Shown: positions 6,952 through 15,730 of the stretch, piece after piece
Layout of the letters: each line of letters starts with the position of its first letter
How positions within the stretch are numbered: the first letter of the stretch is position 1
Origin: an uncultured Bacillus sp.
Lineage (GTDB): Bacteria; Bacillota; Bacilli; Bacillales_B; DSM-18226
Assembly: GCF_946478885.1 (NCBI RefSeq)
Contig: NZ_CAMLDX010000040.1
Span: 1-29,503 of the forward strand
Length of the DNA: 29,503 bases
Direction of reading: 5' to 3'
Notes under the pieces: generated by a model
Database searches by the model: none
What the model was told of the DNA's origin: nothing
Seen by the model: the letters and a program-made list of their open reading frames with translations, nothing else
Program-made: the position numbers and the translations under genes

Positions 6952-7557
6952 ATAGAAAGAATTAACACTTTTGGAGGCTCAACCATATTAGTGTTCGTTC
7001 CAATTACAAAGTGAACGAAAGCCTATATCTTTCAAACTCAGTTGAATCAGTAGGATTTCTTAAGCAAGTTCTTTAAGAAGCAGAAGTTCAATTAAAGAGG
7101 ATGAGAGTCAAGCAGATAAAACTGAATAATGAGTAAAGAATTCAGATGGAATAGGGTGATATGATTGAACCTATATGAATGACAGAGGACGATGAAGAAT
7201 TTTGTAAAGAATGTCTAGCTTTTTTGCAAAATATTCATTATCTACTGTGCATAATTTGTACGTTCATCAAAAGCTCTAAACCAAAAATTCATGACTGTAT
7301 AATGTGATATATGCTCCATTATCAGTACTGAATGGAATTCCTACAACCCTTAACCAAACGAAAACACGTTGAATCAATCATTTTTTAGCTAAGAATAATG
7401 CGGAACTTACACATATTAGCTGAATGATAGACGTACGTGATGAGGTCGACATTGTTTTAAATAATCAATGTGGTCCAGCTTCAGTTAATAATGATGGTTG
7501 GGTCTCCAAAAGTTTTAAAATCTATTTGAAAAACCCTCCTTTTATGGAGGGTTTTTT
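6952..7557 (+). ncRNA. Candidate untranslated transcript, or decayed gene
   Basis: This stretch of about 600 nt is bounded by a near-consensus promoter and an excellent terminator, yet all three forward frames are broken by frequent stops. GGAG at about 6974 is followed by a GTG opening only seven codons. Small hairpins are visible, for example TTCGTTC pairing with GAACGAA near 7005-7025 and TTCTTAA with TTAAGAA near 7060-7080. It matches no RNA I know (not 6S, tmRNA, RNase P or SRP). A decayed gene that kept its signals is equally possible; one frame near 7440-7530 reads DVRDEVDIVLNN followed by GPASVNNDGW. Confidence 0.35.
7529..7557 (+). terminator. Strong rho-independent terminator
   Basis: AAAAACCCTCC pairs with GGAGGGTTTTT around a 6-nt loop, ending in a run of six T. 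On the minus strand the A-run also gives a T-run, so it could serve the zinc-ribbon gene from the other side. Confidence 0.85.
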
Positions 7558-7659
7558 GTCTGTATTCAATCTTTATCAAAATGGTGTTTTATAAGTGCTG
7601 CTGCTCGATTTTAAAGTCGTTCAAAGTGGTCAAGCGGTGATATTCCAAGAGATCCTGAT

Positions 7660-7794
7660 TTATTCCGATTTTTTGGACAAACAGTAGTCACATTCCATTA
7701 GATAATTCTCATTCTTTTCGTCCATTGTCCGGCCGCATTCCGAACATATTTTTTGTGTTAATTCCTGTACTGGATTCTTTGAATTGGTCATCAT
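7660..7794 (-). CDS. Small zinc-ribbon protein, YhfH-like
   Basis: A 44-aa protein with two pairs of cysteines, CSECG and CDYC, and the connecting pattern DEKNENYLMECDYCL. This fits the YhfH-like family of very short Bacillus zinc-ribbon proteins, whose role is unknown. The start is fixed by AAAGGAGG 7 nt before ATG 7794; the adjacent ATG at 7791 is also possible. The open frame runs further upstream, but that part is AT-rich promoter-like DNA. It probably binds one zinc ion. The family name is from memory of the CxxC pattern and spacing. Confidence 0.72.
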   Translation of the reverse strand: MMTNSKNPVQELTQKICSECGRTMDEKNENYLMECDYCLSKKSE

Positions 7795-8099
7795 GAAAGC
7801 TCCTCCTTTATATAACACATTTATTATTTTTAATCTGTTATAATACAATATAATAGACAACACTTGAAAAGTAAACTATTTTTTTAAAAAAATCAGAAAA
7901 TAAATGAAGAAAATTTTAAGCATGCTTTACTTTTGGAAATCAATTAAGTATATCAAGTACATGAAATAGCTTATGATCAGTCAAAATGTGTCGCATAAGT
8001 ATTTCCCCATTTTTATTCCGTCATAAAATCTTTTCTTTTTCTGCCCATTTGCGCTATGATTATGTCAATTATAGAATATCAACGGGAGATTAGAAAAAA

Positions 8100-10256
8100 A
8101 TGGAACGATTAAAACCAGTTTGGGAGAAAATCAAACAGGCTTGGGACAGGCTAAGTCCTTCTATTTTTCATATATTAAAACAGGCATCAACTGCGATAAA
8201 ACAGTTTTGGAAAAAAAGACATCTGACACAAATTCTTTTGCTGACATTTCTTTTGTGTCTTCTTATAGCGATCTTATTTTTCGCATTTATGGCTTGGAGG
8301 ACGAATGTCCAGTCTCTTCAGGATGGCTTAAATCAAGCGACTGTTATTTATGATAAAGATGGGGATTTGGCGACAAAGATAGAGACAAACAGAACAGAGG
8401 GAATTGTACTTGAGAATGTACCAGAATATGTGCCGAATGCTGTCATCGCGATTGAGGACCGCAGATTCAGAAAACATAATGGTTTTGATATTAAAGGCAT
8501 GGCGAGGGCATTCTTTGGAAATTTACTTTCAAGAGGAATAACAGGTGGAGGCAGCACTATTACCCAGCAATTAACAAAAAATGCCCTTTTGTCGCCAGAG
8601 CAAACCTATAAACGTAAGATTGAAGAGCTGTTTCTAGCAGTGGAAATTGAAAAGAATTATTCTAAAGATGAAATTTTAACGATGTATTTGAATCAGGTTT
8701 ATTTTGGTAGCGGTGCCTGGGGAATTGAACAGGCATCGAAGAAATATTTCGATAAAGAGATTCGTCATGTGACTATCAGTGAAGCAGCTATGCTTGCCGG
8801 ATTGTTGCAGTCTCCATCTGCTTTAGATCCATATAAACATTACGAAAAGGCAATGAATCGCAGAGATGTTGTACTGGGTGCGATGAAAGAAGAAGGAATG
8901 ATTACAGCGGAGGAGTATCGCAATGCGCTCCATGAAGAGATTAAACTGGAAGATGGAGGCGGAAGCTATATCGAACGTCACTATCCCTATTATGTTGACG
9001 CCGTCTTGGACGAGGCTATTCATGAATACGGTTTAACGCAAGAGGAAATTATGACTAGAGGGTACCGTATTTATACGGAAATGGATCAAAATGTTCAATC
9101 TGCTTTAGAACAACTATATAAAAAAGATCAACTTTTCCCAAGAGGAATGAATGGTTCGATTGTTCAAAGCGGAGCAGTGCTGATGGACCCAAAAAGCGGA
9201 GGTGTCCGCGGGTTAGTCGGCGGCCGGGGAGATTATGTCTTCAGAGGATTTAATCGTGCCACGCATATGAAGGCACAACCGGGTTCCACCCTAAAGCCGC
9301 TGGCTGTTTACACGGCCGCTCTTGAAGAAGGTTATACGACAACATCGATGCTAAAGGATGAGCCGATGTCGTTTGATGATTATGCGCCAGAGAATTATTC
9401 CCGAACATATCAGGGAGAAGTACCGATGTATGAGGCAGTTGCTCAATCTTTAAATATTCCGCCTGTCTGGCTGCTTCATGAGATTGGAATTGAGAAAGGA
9501 TTGGCATCCCTAGAAAGATTCGGTATCCCCGTAGAAAAAGAAGATCATTATTTAGGAATTGCCCTCGGAGGAATGAGCAAGGGGGTGTCGCCGCTGCAAA
9601 TGGCAGAGTCCTATAGTGCATTTGCCAATGACGGCAAACGAAAGGACGGACATTTTATTACGAAGATCGTAGGACCGACTGGAAATACCATTGCTAAACA
9701 TAACAGTGAGACGGTAAAAGTAACCTCCAAAAAAGTGGCGGAGGACATGACGTCTATGCTTTTAGGAGTTGTAGAAAACGGTACCGGTGCCGGGGCTCGC
9801 ATTCCTGGTGTTCAATTAGCAGGTAAAACTGGTTCAACAGAACTCCCGTATACTGATCTGGATGGGACAAAGGATCAATGGTTTGTTGGCTATACTCCTA
9901 ATTTAGCTGGTGCCGTCTGGCTCGGCTATGACAAAACAGATCGGCAGCATTATCTGCCTTCTAGCAGTTCGGAAACAGTTGCTCCATTATTTAAAAATAT
10001 CATGGAGACAGCGCTCCCATTTACGGAGGAAGAGTCATTTAATATTGAATCAGTACAGTCTCAGATAAATGGGGAGGATGAAAGCCAATTTATCAAGGAG
10101 CAAACTGAAAAAATTAAAAAACAATCGAAAAAAGTGAAGGAGAAAGTTATAGAAGAATACCCGGAATGGAAAGAAAAGTTTGAACAGGGAATCGAGCGCA
10201 GCGTTGATTTAGGAAAAAAAGTGAAGGAGAAAATAGACAGTGTTCTTGGACAATAG
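8100..10256 (+). CDS. Class A penicillin-binding protein (GT51 plus transpeptidase, PBP1A/PbpF-like)
   Basis: A bifunctional peptidoglycan synthase of 718 residues: it polymerises lipid II and cross-links the chains. A basic cytoplasmic tail (1-42) leads to a membrane anchor at about 43-64. The GT51 domain has EDRRFRKHNGFD with catalytic Glu119, and GGSTITQQLTKN (about 150-161). The transpeptidase domain has STLK (396-399, nucleophile Ser396), SLN (450-452) and KTGST (576-580). The C-terminal 70 residues are highly charged, with two KKVKEK-type stretches, and have no known domain. GGGAGAT 9 nt before the ATG supports the start. Sequence style is closest to PBP2C/PbpF and PBP1A; I cannot say which. 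No partner gene is adjacent. Confidence 0.93.
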   Translation: MERLKPVWEKIKQAWDRLSPSIFHILKQASTAIKQFWKKRHLTQILLLTFLLCLLIAILFFAFMAWRTNVQSLQDGLNQATVIYDKDGDLATKIETNRTEGIVLENVPEYVPNAVIAIEDRRFRKHNGFDIKGMARAFFGNLLSRGITGGGSTITQQLTKNALLSPEQTYKRKIEELFLAVEIEKNYSKDEILTMYLNQVYFGSGAWGIEQASKKYFDKEIRHVTISEAAMLAGLLQSPSALDPYKHYEKAMNRRDVVLGAMKEEGMITAEEYRNALHEEIKLEDGGGSYIERHYPYYVDAVLDEAIHEYGLTQEEIMTRGYRIYTEMDQNVQSALEQLYKKDQLFPRGMNGSIVQSGAVLMDPKSGGVRGLVGGRGDYVFRGFNRATHMKAQPGSTLKPLAVYTAALEEGYTTTSMLKDEPMSFDDYAPENYSRTYQGEVPMYEAVAQSLNIPPVWLLHEIGIEKGLASLERFGIPVEKEDHYLGIALGGMSKGVSPLQMAESYSAFANDGKRKDGHFITKIVGPTGNTIAKHNSETVKVTSKKVAEDMTSMLLGVVENGTGAGARIPGVQLAGKTGSTELPYTDLDGTKDQWFVGYTPNLAGAVWLGYDKTDRQHYLPSSSSETVAPLFKNIMETALPFTEEESFNIESVQSQINGEDESQFIKEQTEKIKKQSKKVKEKVIEEYPEWKEKFEQGIERSVDLGKKVKEKIDSVLGQ

Positions 10257-10336
10257 AGGGTAAAATATGGACTTTATCAGTTAATTGTCATTTTCATTAA
10301 TATTTTGTCTTTAAAATGTGAAAATTTGTGATAAAG

Positions 10337-10357
10337 TAAAACTATCAGTTTTATAAT
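10337..10357 (+). promoter_or_regulatory. Palindrome over the -10 box of the aminotransferase gene
   Basis: TAAAACT (10337-10343) and AGTTTTA (10347-10353) are perfect 7-bp arms around ATC, and the right arm runs into a TATAAT (10352-10357). A protein bound here would block the promoter. The -35 is poor (GATAAA at 17 nt). A half CodY-like stretch, GTGAAAATTT, lies just upstream, of interest because CodY controls branched-chain amino acid genes. Confidence 0.4.
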
Positions 10358-10401
10358 ACTAATTAAATTCAATTTGTTACAAAAGATAGGAGACGAAAAG
10401 A

Positions 10402-11487
10402 ATGTCAAACCAAAACATCAGTGTCACATTAAGTTCAACACGGAGACAAAAACCAGAGGATGAGAAACTTGTCTTTGGGAAAGTCTTTACAGACCATATG
10501 TTTGTAATGGATTATTCTGGTGAAAAGGGATGGCATGATCCAAGAATCATACCGTATCAACCTATTCAAATTGAACCGTCTGCAATGGTATTTCATTATG
10601 GACAGACAGTTTTTGAAGGATTGAAGGCCTACAGTGCAGACGGAAACATTCTGTTATTTAGACCTGAAAGAAACTTTAAGCGGATGAATCAATCAAATGA
10701 CCGCCTTGTCATTCCACGCATTGATGAAGCATTGGTCTTGGAAGGGTTAAAGAAATTAATCAGGGTTGATTACGAATGGTTGCCAAAATTAGAGGGTACG
10801 TCATTATACATTCGTCCTTTTATCATTGCAACAGAGCCTTCATTGGGCGTGCATCCTGCATCACAATATAAATTTATTATTATTATGTGTCCTGTTGGCT
10901 CTTATTATAAAGAGGGAGTTCATCCAGTAAAAATCGCCGTTGAAAGTAAATATGTTCGGGCAGTTGCAGGCGGCACAGGTACTGCGAAAACAGCAGGAAA
11001 TTATGCAGCCAGCTTAAAAGCACAGGAAGTAGCAGAGGAAAGCGGGTATTCTCAGGTTTTGTGGCTTGATGGTGTAGAAAAGAAATATATTGAAGAAGTA
11101 GGAAGCATGAATATCTTCTTTAAAATAAATGGTACCGTAGTGACTCCTGCTTTAAACGGCAGTATTTTGGAAGGTGTTACACGTAATTCAATTATTGAGT
11201 TATTGAAATATTGGAATATTCCGGTAGAAGAGAGAAAAATCTCAATGGAAGAAGTCTACCAGGCATATAAGGATGGAGTCCTCGAAGAAGTTTTTGGTAC
11301 AGGAACGGCAGCAGTTATTTCTCCTGTTGGCGAATTATTCTGGAACAATGAAAAAATGGTTGTAAACGACGGGGAAACAGGAGAACTCTCCATGAAGCTG
11401 TATAATACTTTGACCGCTATTCAAGTAGGAAAAGCACCCGATCCGTTTGGCTGGGTTGTCAAAGTAGAACAGCAAGTTACAAAGTAA
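10402..11487 (+). CDS. ilvE: Branched-chain amino acid aminotransferase
   Basis: A PLP enzyme of fold type IV that interconverts valine, leucine and isoleucine with their 2-oxo acids, using glutamate/2-oxoglutarate. It has 361 residues, the length of the long Bacillus BCATs (YbgE/YwaA type). The PLP lysine is Lys196 in GGTGTAKTAGNYAASLKAQ. Other family marks are FHYGQTVFEGLKAY near 65-77, LYIRPFIIAT, EEVGSMNIFF and FGTGTAAVISPVG. AGGAG sits 8 nt before the ATG. It is followed 35 bp later by a HAD phosphatase gene, probably co-transcribed. Confidence 0.93.
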   Translation: MSNQNISVTLSSTRRQKPEDEKLVFGKVFTDHMFVMDYSGEKGWHDPRIIPYQPIQIEPSAMVFHYGQTVFEGLKAYSADGNILLFRPERNFKRMNQSNDRLVIPRIDEALVLEGLKKLIRVDYEWLPKLEGTSLYIRPFIIATEPSLGVHPASQYKFIIIMCPVGSYYKEGVHPVKIAVESKYVRAVAGGTGTAKTAGNYAASLKAQEVAEESGYSQVLWLDGVEKKYIEEVGSMNIFFKINGTVVTPALNGSILEGVTRNSIIELLKYWNIPVEERKISMEEVYQAYKDGVLEEVFGTGTAAVISPVGELFWNNEKMVVNDGETGELSMKLYNTLTAIQVGKAPDPFGWVVKVEQQVTK

Positions 11488-11521
11488 ACCACTGAATGCT
11501 GAATGAGAGAGGAATTTATGA

Positions 11522-12310
11522 ATGATTAAGGCCATCTTTTTTGATTTAGACGACACCCTTCTTTGGGATCAAAAGAGTGTGAAGGAGGCTTTTGTTGCTA
11601 CCTGCCAAGCTGCAGCTGAAAGATATCACCTTGATCCCGACCAGCTTGAAGAAGCTGTTCGGGAAGAAGCAAGAGCCTTATATTCAAGCTATGAAACCTA
11701 TCCCTTTACACAAATGATCGGGATCAATCCCTTTGAGGGGTTATGGGGAAATTTCCTGGATGAAGAGGATAATTTTCGGAAAATGAAGGATATTGTACCT
11801 GGTTACCGAAAGGATTCGTGGAACAGAGGATTGCAGAAGTTGGGGATTGATGATGGGAAATTTGCCGCTGAATTGGCAGAACGATTTCCAGAGGAAAGGC
11901 GCAAAAAACCTTTTATATTTGATGACAGCTTTACGGTATTGGATCGATTAAAAGGACAATATAGACTTTTATTATTAACTAATGGTTCCCCTGATCTACA
12001 AAATACAAAGCTGGAAATTACTCCGGAATTGGCGCCATATTTTGAGCAGATTGTCATTTCAGGATCATTTGGAAGAGGCAAACCGGATCCATCGATCTTT
12101 GAGCATGCACTTTCCCTCCTTGAATTGGATAAGGATCAAGTGCTAATGGTAGGTGACAATCTCATGACAGATATCCTTGGAGCCTCACGGGCAGGCATTA
12201 AATCGGTATGGATAAACCGTCATGACAAGGAACGAAACGAGGTCATTCCGGATTTTGAGATTACAAGTTTAGAAGAATTATTTTCTATTTTAGAAACCCT
12301 TAATAAATAA
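11522..12310 (+). CDS. HAD-superfamily hydrolase (YsaA-like)
   Basis: A cytoplasmic haloacid-dehalogenase-fold phosphatase of 262 residues. All four motifs are visible: DLDDT (nucleophile Asp8, acid Asp10), LLTNGS, the Lys of GRGKPDPS, and [12 protein letters not shown]. The helical cap sits between motifs I and II. It resembles the Bacillus YsaA group; the substrate is unknown. GAGAGGAA lies 7-8 nt before the ATG; an ATG 4 nt earlier is out of frame and soon stops. It follows the aminotransferase closely and a strong terminator comes after it, so the two probably form an operon. No functional link to branched-chain amino acids can be shown. Confidence 0.88.
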   Translation: MIKAIFFDLDDTLLWDQKSVKEAFVATCQAAAERYHLDPDQLEEAVREEARALYSSYETYPFTQMIGINPFEGLWGNFLDEEDNFRKMKDIVPGYRKDSWNRGLQKLGIDDGKFAAELAERFPEERRKKPFIFDDSFTVLDRLKGQYRLLLLTNGSPDLQNTKLEITPELAPYFEQIVISGSFGRGKPDPSIFEHALSLLELDKDQVLMVGDNLMTDILGASRAGIKSVWINRHDKERNEVIPDFEITSLEELFSILETLNK

Positions 12311-12337
12311 GGAATTATTATAATCGTTCTCGTATAG

Positions 12338-12372
12338 GGCTGACTCCCTTGTTCGTGAGTCAGCCTTGTTTT
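12338..12372 (+). terminator. Rho-independent terminator after the HAD gene
   Basis: GGCTGACTC (12338-12346) pairs exactly with GAGTCAGCC (12357-12365) around a 10-nt loop, followed by TTGTTTTA. Confidence 0.85.
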
Positions 12373-12384
12373 ATCAACTAGCCG

Positions 12385-12670
12385 AGAATACTCGCGACTT
12401 CAGTTGAAGCATAGCTTTAGCCTATGTTCATCAACCGACGTATGTTAACTTAAATATAAAATATTAACACCTTTAAAAATGGATGCAGCATAATACGTAT
12501 GTTAACATATTTTTGAGGTGTTTTTCTATGTCTGAAATCCATCATGGACGTGGTTACGTCTATTCAATCCAATACCATATAGTTTAGTGTGTAAAGTACC
12601 GTCATGATGTTCAACTAGGTCAAATAGATACGGATATGACTTTAGTCATGAGAGGTTCAATGGTTTACTC
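12385..12670 (+). mobile_element. Internally deleted IS200/IS605-family remnant
   Basis: The core is the start of a Y1 (HUH) transposase, TnpA, from ATG 12528: it reads SEIHHGRGYVYSIQYHIV, then a TAG (12585-12587) where Trp is expected, then CVKYRHDV and GQIDTD, after which homology ends. Before it, AACACCT and AGGTGTT (about 12465 and 12515) form a long imperfect hairpin like an IS200 left end. After it, ATGACTTTAGTCAT then GAGAGGTTCA resembles a right-end hairpin. Further upstream, CTTCAGTTGAAG and CATAGCTTTAGCCTATG look like ends of a second, abutting copy. The element fills most of the gap between the HAD and HemD-like genes and cannot move by itself. Confidence 0.75.
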
Positions 12671-12717
12671 CAAAGTATTCTCCATATAGATCACAAAGAA
12701 AGAAGAGGTGCTGAGTA

Positions 12718-13533
12718 ATGGAAAAATGTTTAAGCGGCAGGCAGATTGTGCTTGGAGCATCACGTAAAACAGAAGAAATGACAATGTTAATTGAAAAACA
12801 AGGTGGTACGGCAAGTGTCCGATCACTACAAGGAACAACTTTTAAGGCAGAAGAGGGGGTATTGGATAAACTACAGCATTTTATTTCCGAAGGAGCAGAT
12901 TGGGTTATTTTTACAACTGGAGTAGGAATTCAGGCATTACTTGATTTGGCTGAAGGTTTGGGTGCAAAGGAAGAGTTTATTATGAAGGTTAAGCAAGCCA
13001 AAGTCGCATCGAGGGGATATAAATCAGCTGCAGCTTTAAAAAAGTTACAGATTGAAACGGTGGCATCAGATGATGATGGAACAACTCAAGGTCTGATCCG
13101 TCAGCTGACGGATAGTGACTTTGTTAATCAAAAGGTAATGGTGCAGCTCCATGGTGAACAGGCACCGGCATTGATGAAGTTTTTGCAGGATAAAGGTGCA
13201 ATCGTTTCACAACTGCTGCCTTACCAGCATATTCCTCCTGTTCCTGAAACGGTTGCAACCCTTTGCCGGGAATTGGTGAAGGGGGAAGTGGATGCTGTCT
13301 GCTTTACTACAGCTATCCAGGTTCGTTCATTATTTAATTATGCAAGAGAAACAGGGCAAGAAAAAGAAATCAAGGCTGTTTTTCATGGGAAAACGGTAGC
13401 GGCTGCTGTAGGGAAGGTGACTGCAGAGGCATTGTGTGAGGAAGGAATTGGGCGTATCGTTGTACCGGAGCATGAGAGGATGGGTGCTATGATTGTTGAA
13501 CTGGCACGTTACTTCGTCATACACAAGGGATAG
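12718..13533 (+). CDS. Uroporphyrinogen-III synthase-like protein (HemD fold, YjjA-like)
   Basis: A 271-aa protein with the two-lobed HemD fold pattern: SRKTEEM near the N-terminus, DWVIFTTGVGIQALLDLA, ARVAS-type KVASRGYKSAAALKKL, and in the second half VDAVCFTTAIQVRSLFNYA and GKTVAAAVGKVTAEAL. HemD closes the tetrapyrrole ring in haem synthesis. Here no other hem gene is adjacent, and Bacillus has a second HemD-like gene of unknown role (yjjA), which this resembles, so it may not be the haem-pathway enzyme. AGAGGTG lies about 8 nt before the ATG. The IS200-like relic ends about 50 bp upstream and may have displaced or supplied its promoter. Confidence 0.8.
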   Translation: MEKCLSGRQIVLGASRKTEEMTMLIEKQGGTASVRSLQGTTFKAEEGVLDKLQHFISEGADWVIFTTGVGIQALLDLAEGLGAKEEFIMKVKQAKVASRGYKSAAALKKLQIETVASDDDGTTQGLIRQLTDSDFVNQKVMVQLHGEQAPALMKFLQDKGAIVSQLLPYQHIPPVPETVATLCRELVKGEVDAVCFTTAIQVRSLFNYARETGQEKEIKAVFHGKTVAAAVGKVTAEALCEEGIGRIVVPEHERMGAMIVELARYFVIHKG

Positions 13534-13549
13534 GTAGGAGTTCATATCT

Positions 13550-13578
13550 TTGTGAAAGAATGAAAATAATGGTATGAT
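13550..13578 (+). promoter_or_regulatory. Sigma-A promoter of ppiB
   Basis: TTGTGA (13550-13555), a 17-nt spacer and TATGAT (13573-13578). The ATG at 13574 lies inside the -10, so it cannot be the start of ppiB. Confidence 0.65.
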
Positions 13579-13615
13579 AATACCTGATTTTATAAATTTG
13601 GAGGAGTTGTTGAGA

Positions 13616-14053
13616 TTGGCGAAAAAAGGATACATACTAATGAGTAACGGAGAAAAGATTGAATTTGATTTGTTCCCAAATGAAGCACCAGGAACAGTAG
13701 CAAACTTTGAAAAATTGGCAAATGAAGGTTTTTATAATGGATTAACGTTCCATCGTGTTATTCCGGGTTTTGTTAGCCAAGGGGGCTGCCCATATGGAAC
13801 AGGAACTGGAGGCCCTGGATATACCATCAAATGTGAAACGGAAAATAATCCGCACAAACATATTCCTGGCTCCTTATCTATGGCACATGCCGGCAAAGAT
13901 ACAGGTGGGAGTCAATTTTTCATCGTTCATGAGGCACAGCCCCATTTAGACGGAGTTCATACCGTTTTCGGTCAGGTAACAACTGGGTTGGACACTGTTT
14001 TAGCTATGAAGAATGGCGATGTCATGGAGAAAGTTGAAGTAGTTGATGCATAA
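13616..14053 (+). CDS. ppiB: Peptidyl-prolyl cis-trans isomerase B (cyclophilin)
   Basis: A cytoplasmic cyclophilin that speeds proline isomerisation during folding. It is a single domain of 145 residues with the active-site stretches [13 protein letters not shown] (catalytic Arg), GGSQFFI and [12 protein letters not shown]. It closely matches Bacillus PpiB. The start is TTG 13616 (product begins [13 protein letters not shown]), after GGAGGAG; a TTG six bases earlier is a close alternative. The upstream in-frame ATG at 13574 falls in the promoter and is rejected. It has its own promoter and terminator, so it is probably monocistronic. Confidence 0.95.
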   Translation: MAKKGYILMSNGEKIEFDLFPNEAPGTVANFEKLANEGFYNGLTFHRVIPGFVSQGGCPYGTGTGGPGYTIKCETENNPHKHIPGSLSMAHAGKDTGGSQFFIVHEAQPHLDGVHTVFGQVTTGLDTVLAMKNGDVMEKVEVVDA

Positions 14054-14072
14054 TTAAATAATAGGCATACTA

Positions 14073-14108
14073 AAAGACTGGCGTAGAATGAATGCTGGTC
14101 TTTTTTTG
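14073..14108 (+). terminator. Terminator of ppiB
   Basis: AAAGACTGGC (14073-14082) pairs with GCTGGTCTTT (14094-14103), including two G-U pairs, and a run of T follows. Confidence 0.8.
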
Positions 14109-14179
14109 TGAATGATTGCGTTTGTAAAAGGGTTATGAATATTTTTTTATTTATATTTATACATTTTAATGATTATTTA

Positions 14180-14207
14180 TTGACTTTATAAAAAAATAAA
14201 GTATGAT
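14180..14207 (+). promoter_or_regulatory. Sigma-A promoter of the acetyltransferase gene
   Basis: TTGACT (14180-14185), 16-nt spacer, TATGAT (14202-14207). The AT-rich stretch just upstream (ATGAATATTTTTTTATTTAT, about 14135) faintly resembles an ArgR box; that is weak but fits if the gene makes N-acetylglutamate. Confidence 0.6.
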
Positions 14208-14245
14208 TAAGTCATCGATGATATTCAATAAAGGTGATGACAACA

Positions 14246-14719
14246 TTGGTTGAAATAAGAAGAGCGAAAATTGAGGATGTTGAAACATTATACGAATTAA
14301 TTTATTTATATTCAGAACAGAAAATTGTTTTACCACGAACAAGAGAGTCATTGATTCAGCAAATTTTTTCTCTATTTGTTGCTGTTGTGGATGAGAAAGT
14401 GGTGGGATGTGCCAGCTTGGCTATTTTAGATAGAGAACTAGCGGAAATTCGTTCTCTCGTTGTGAATCCTACAGTAAAAAGAATGGGAATCGGAAAATTA
14501 CTCGTCGATCAGATCATTACTGAAACGAAAAGAATAGGAATTAATAAGCTTATTTCTTTGACCTATCAGGTAGAGTTTTTTGAAAAATGTGGTTTTGAGG
14601 TAACCGTAAAGGATAATATGCCACAAAAGGTGTGGAAGGATTGTATCCATTGTCCGAAGCTGCATCATTGTGATGAAATTGCGATGATCATCTATACGAA
14701 AGACAAGGTGTTGGCATAA
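14246..14719 (+). CDS. GNAT N-acetyltransferase, N-acetylglutamate synthase-like (ArgA type)
   Basis: A single GNAT domain of 157 residues. The acetyl-CoA loop is VKRMGIGKLLVDQI after EIRSLVVNP. The end pattern, FFEKCGFEV, then MPQKVWKDCIHCPK and CDEIAM, is shared with short ArgA-like N-acetylglutamate synthases as I remember them, including the WKDC..C cysteines. It may therefore make N-acetylglutamate for arginine synthesis. No arg gene is adjacent, so this is inference. The start chosen is TTG 14246, 7 nt after AAGGTGAT; the GTG at 14234 and ATG at 14237 lie inside that site. It converges on ppaC through a shared terminator. Confidence 0.75.
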   Translation: MVEIRRAKIEDVETLYELIYLYSEQKIVLPRTRESLIQQIFSLFVAVVDEKVVGCASLAILDRELAEIRSLVVNPTVKRMGIGKLLVDQIITETKRIGINKLISLTYQVEFFEKCGFEVTVKDNMPQKVWKDCIHCPKLHHCDEIAMIIYTKDKVLA

Positions 14720-14761
14720 AGAAAAATGCATGGGGCCAAAAGCCGCCATGCATTTTTCTTT
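14718..14761. terminator. Bidirectional terminator between acetyltransferase gene and ppaC
   Basis: AAAGAAAAATGCATGG (14718-14733) and CCATGCATTTTTCTTT (14746-14761) are perfect 16-bp arms. A- and T-runs in the arms serve both strands. Confidence 0.93.
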
Positions 14762-14762
14762 A

Positions 14763-15695
14763 TTACATCGCCTTTAATGTTTCTGTTAAGACAGGTACGA
14801 TTTGTTTTTTTCGGGATACAATCCCTTTTAATAAAGCTGTTTTATTATCCAGCTGTACATTGAAAGCTTTTTCTACAGCAACGGTTTTATCGCCAAGTGC
14901 AAGTCCAACTGAATCGTTTGTCAAAATGTCGGTTATCACAAATAAGAACAGGTCTAGATTTCTATCAGCAATTTCTTTCGTAAGTGCTGCTTCAATTTCT
15001 TTTTGACGAGTGAGTACATCATTTATATCCACGGCATTAACCTGCGCCACTACTACGTTATAGTTCCCCATTTCAAATGCCTTTGCGTCAAGCGAAATCA
15101 ATTGTTCAACGGTTTTGTCACTCAAATCGGCGCCTGCTTTTAACATTTCTAAGCCATATTTTTCAGGATCGACATCAGCGATTTCCGCTAATTCACGGGC
15201 TGCTGCAACATCTTGTTCCGTGCAAGTCGGTGATTTAAATAATAAGGAATCAGAAATTAGGGCTGACAGCATTAAGCCGGCAATTTCCTTTTTAATTTTA
15301 ACGCCGTTTTCCTTATATAATTTGTTTAAAATGGTCGCAGTGCAGCCAACAGGCTCTGCACGGTATAATAAAGGATCGCTTGTTTGGAAGTTTGCAATGC
15401 GATGATGGTCAATCACTTCTAAGATACGGACTTGATCGATGTCATCCGCGCTTTGCTGACGTTCGTTGTGGTCCACTAAAATAACCTGGTTCACTTCTGC
15501 AGCTACCTTCTCAACGAAGCGGGGAACATTGACTTGAAAGTAGTTCAAGGCATATTGTGTCTCTCCGTTAATTTCACCTAGTCTGACAGGCTCAACATTC
15601 ATGCCAAGCTCTGATTTTAAATTTGCATAAGCAATCGCTGAACAGATTGAGTCTGTATCAGGATTTTTATGTCCTAAAACAAGTACTTTTTCCAT
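14763..15695 (-). CDS. ppaC: Manganese-dependent inorganic pyrophosphatase
   Basis: A cytoplasmic DHH-family (family II) pyrophosphatase that splits pyrophosphate to phosphate and so drives biosynthesis. It has 310 residues, the usual length. Metal and phosphate motifs are intact: GHKNPDTDS near the N-terminus (His9, Asp13, Asp15), [15 protein letters not shown] (the DHH motif), and the C-terminal DHHA2 domain with [16 protein letters not shown] precedes the ATG at good spacing. A palindromic repeat copy begins only 35 bp upstream, so the promoter either lies in that short gap or within the repeat. Confidence 0.97.
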   Translation of the reverse strand: MEKVLVLGHKNPDTDSICSAIAYANLKSELGMNVEPVRLGEINGETQYALNYFQVNVPRFVEKVAAEVNQVILVDHNERQQSADDIDQVRILEVIDHHRIANFQTSDPLLYRAEPVGCTATILNKLYKENGVKIKKEIAGLMLSALISDSLLFKSPTCTEQDVAAARELAEIADVDPEKYGLEMLKAGADLSDKTVEQLISLDAKAFEMGNYNVVVAQVNAVDINDVLTRQKEIEAALTKEIADRNLDLFLFVITDILTNDSVGLALGDKTVAVEKAFNVQLDNKTALLKGIVSRKKQIVPVLTETLKAM

Positions 15696-15730
15696 TTTTT
15701 AACTCCTTATATAGATAAATTATTTCTGAA

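Noticed and set aside
7170..7320. 41-codon open frame in the untranslated stretch (TEDDEEFCKECLAFLQ)
   Set aside because: No ribosome site, and it turns into low-quality sequence without a recognisable motif.
13574..13615. ATG start for ppiB at 13574
   Set aside because: It lies within the -10 box TATGAT, so it would not be in the mRNA, and relatives begin near the TTG at 13616.
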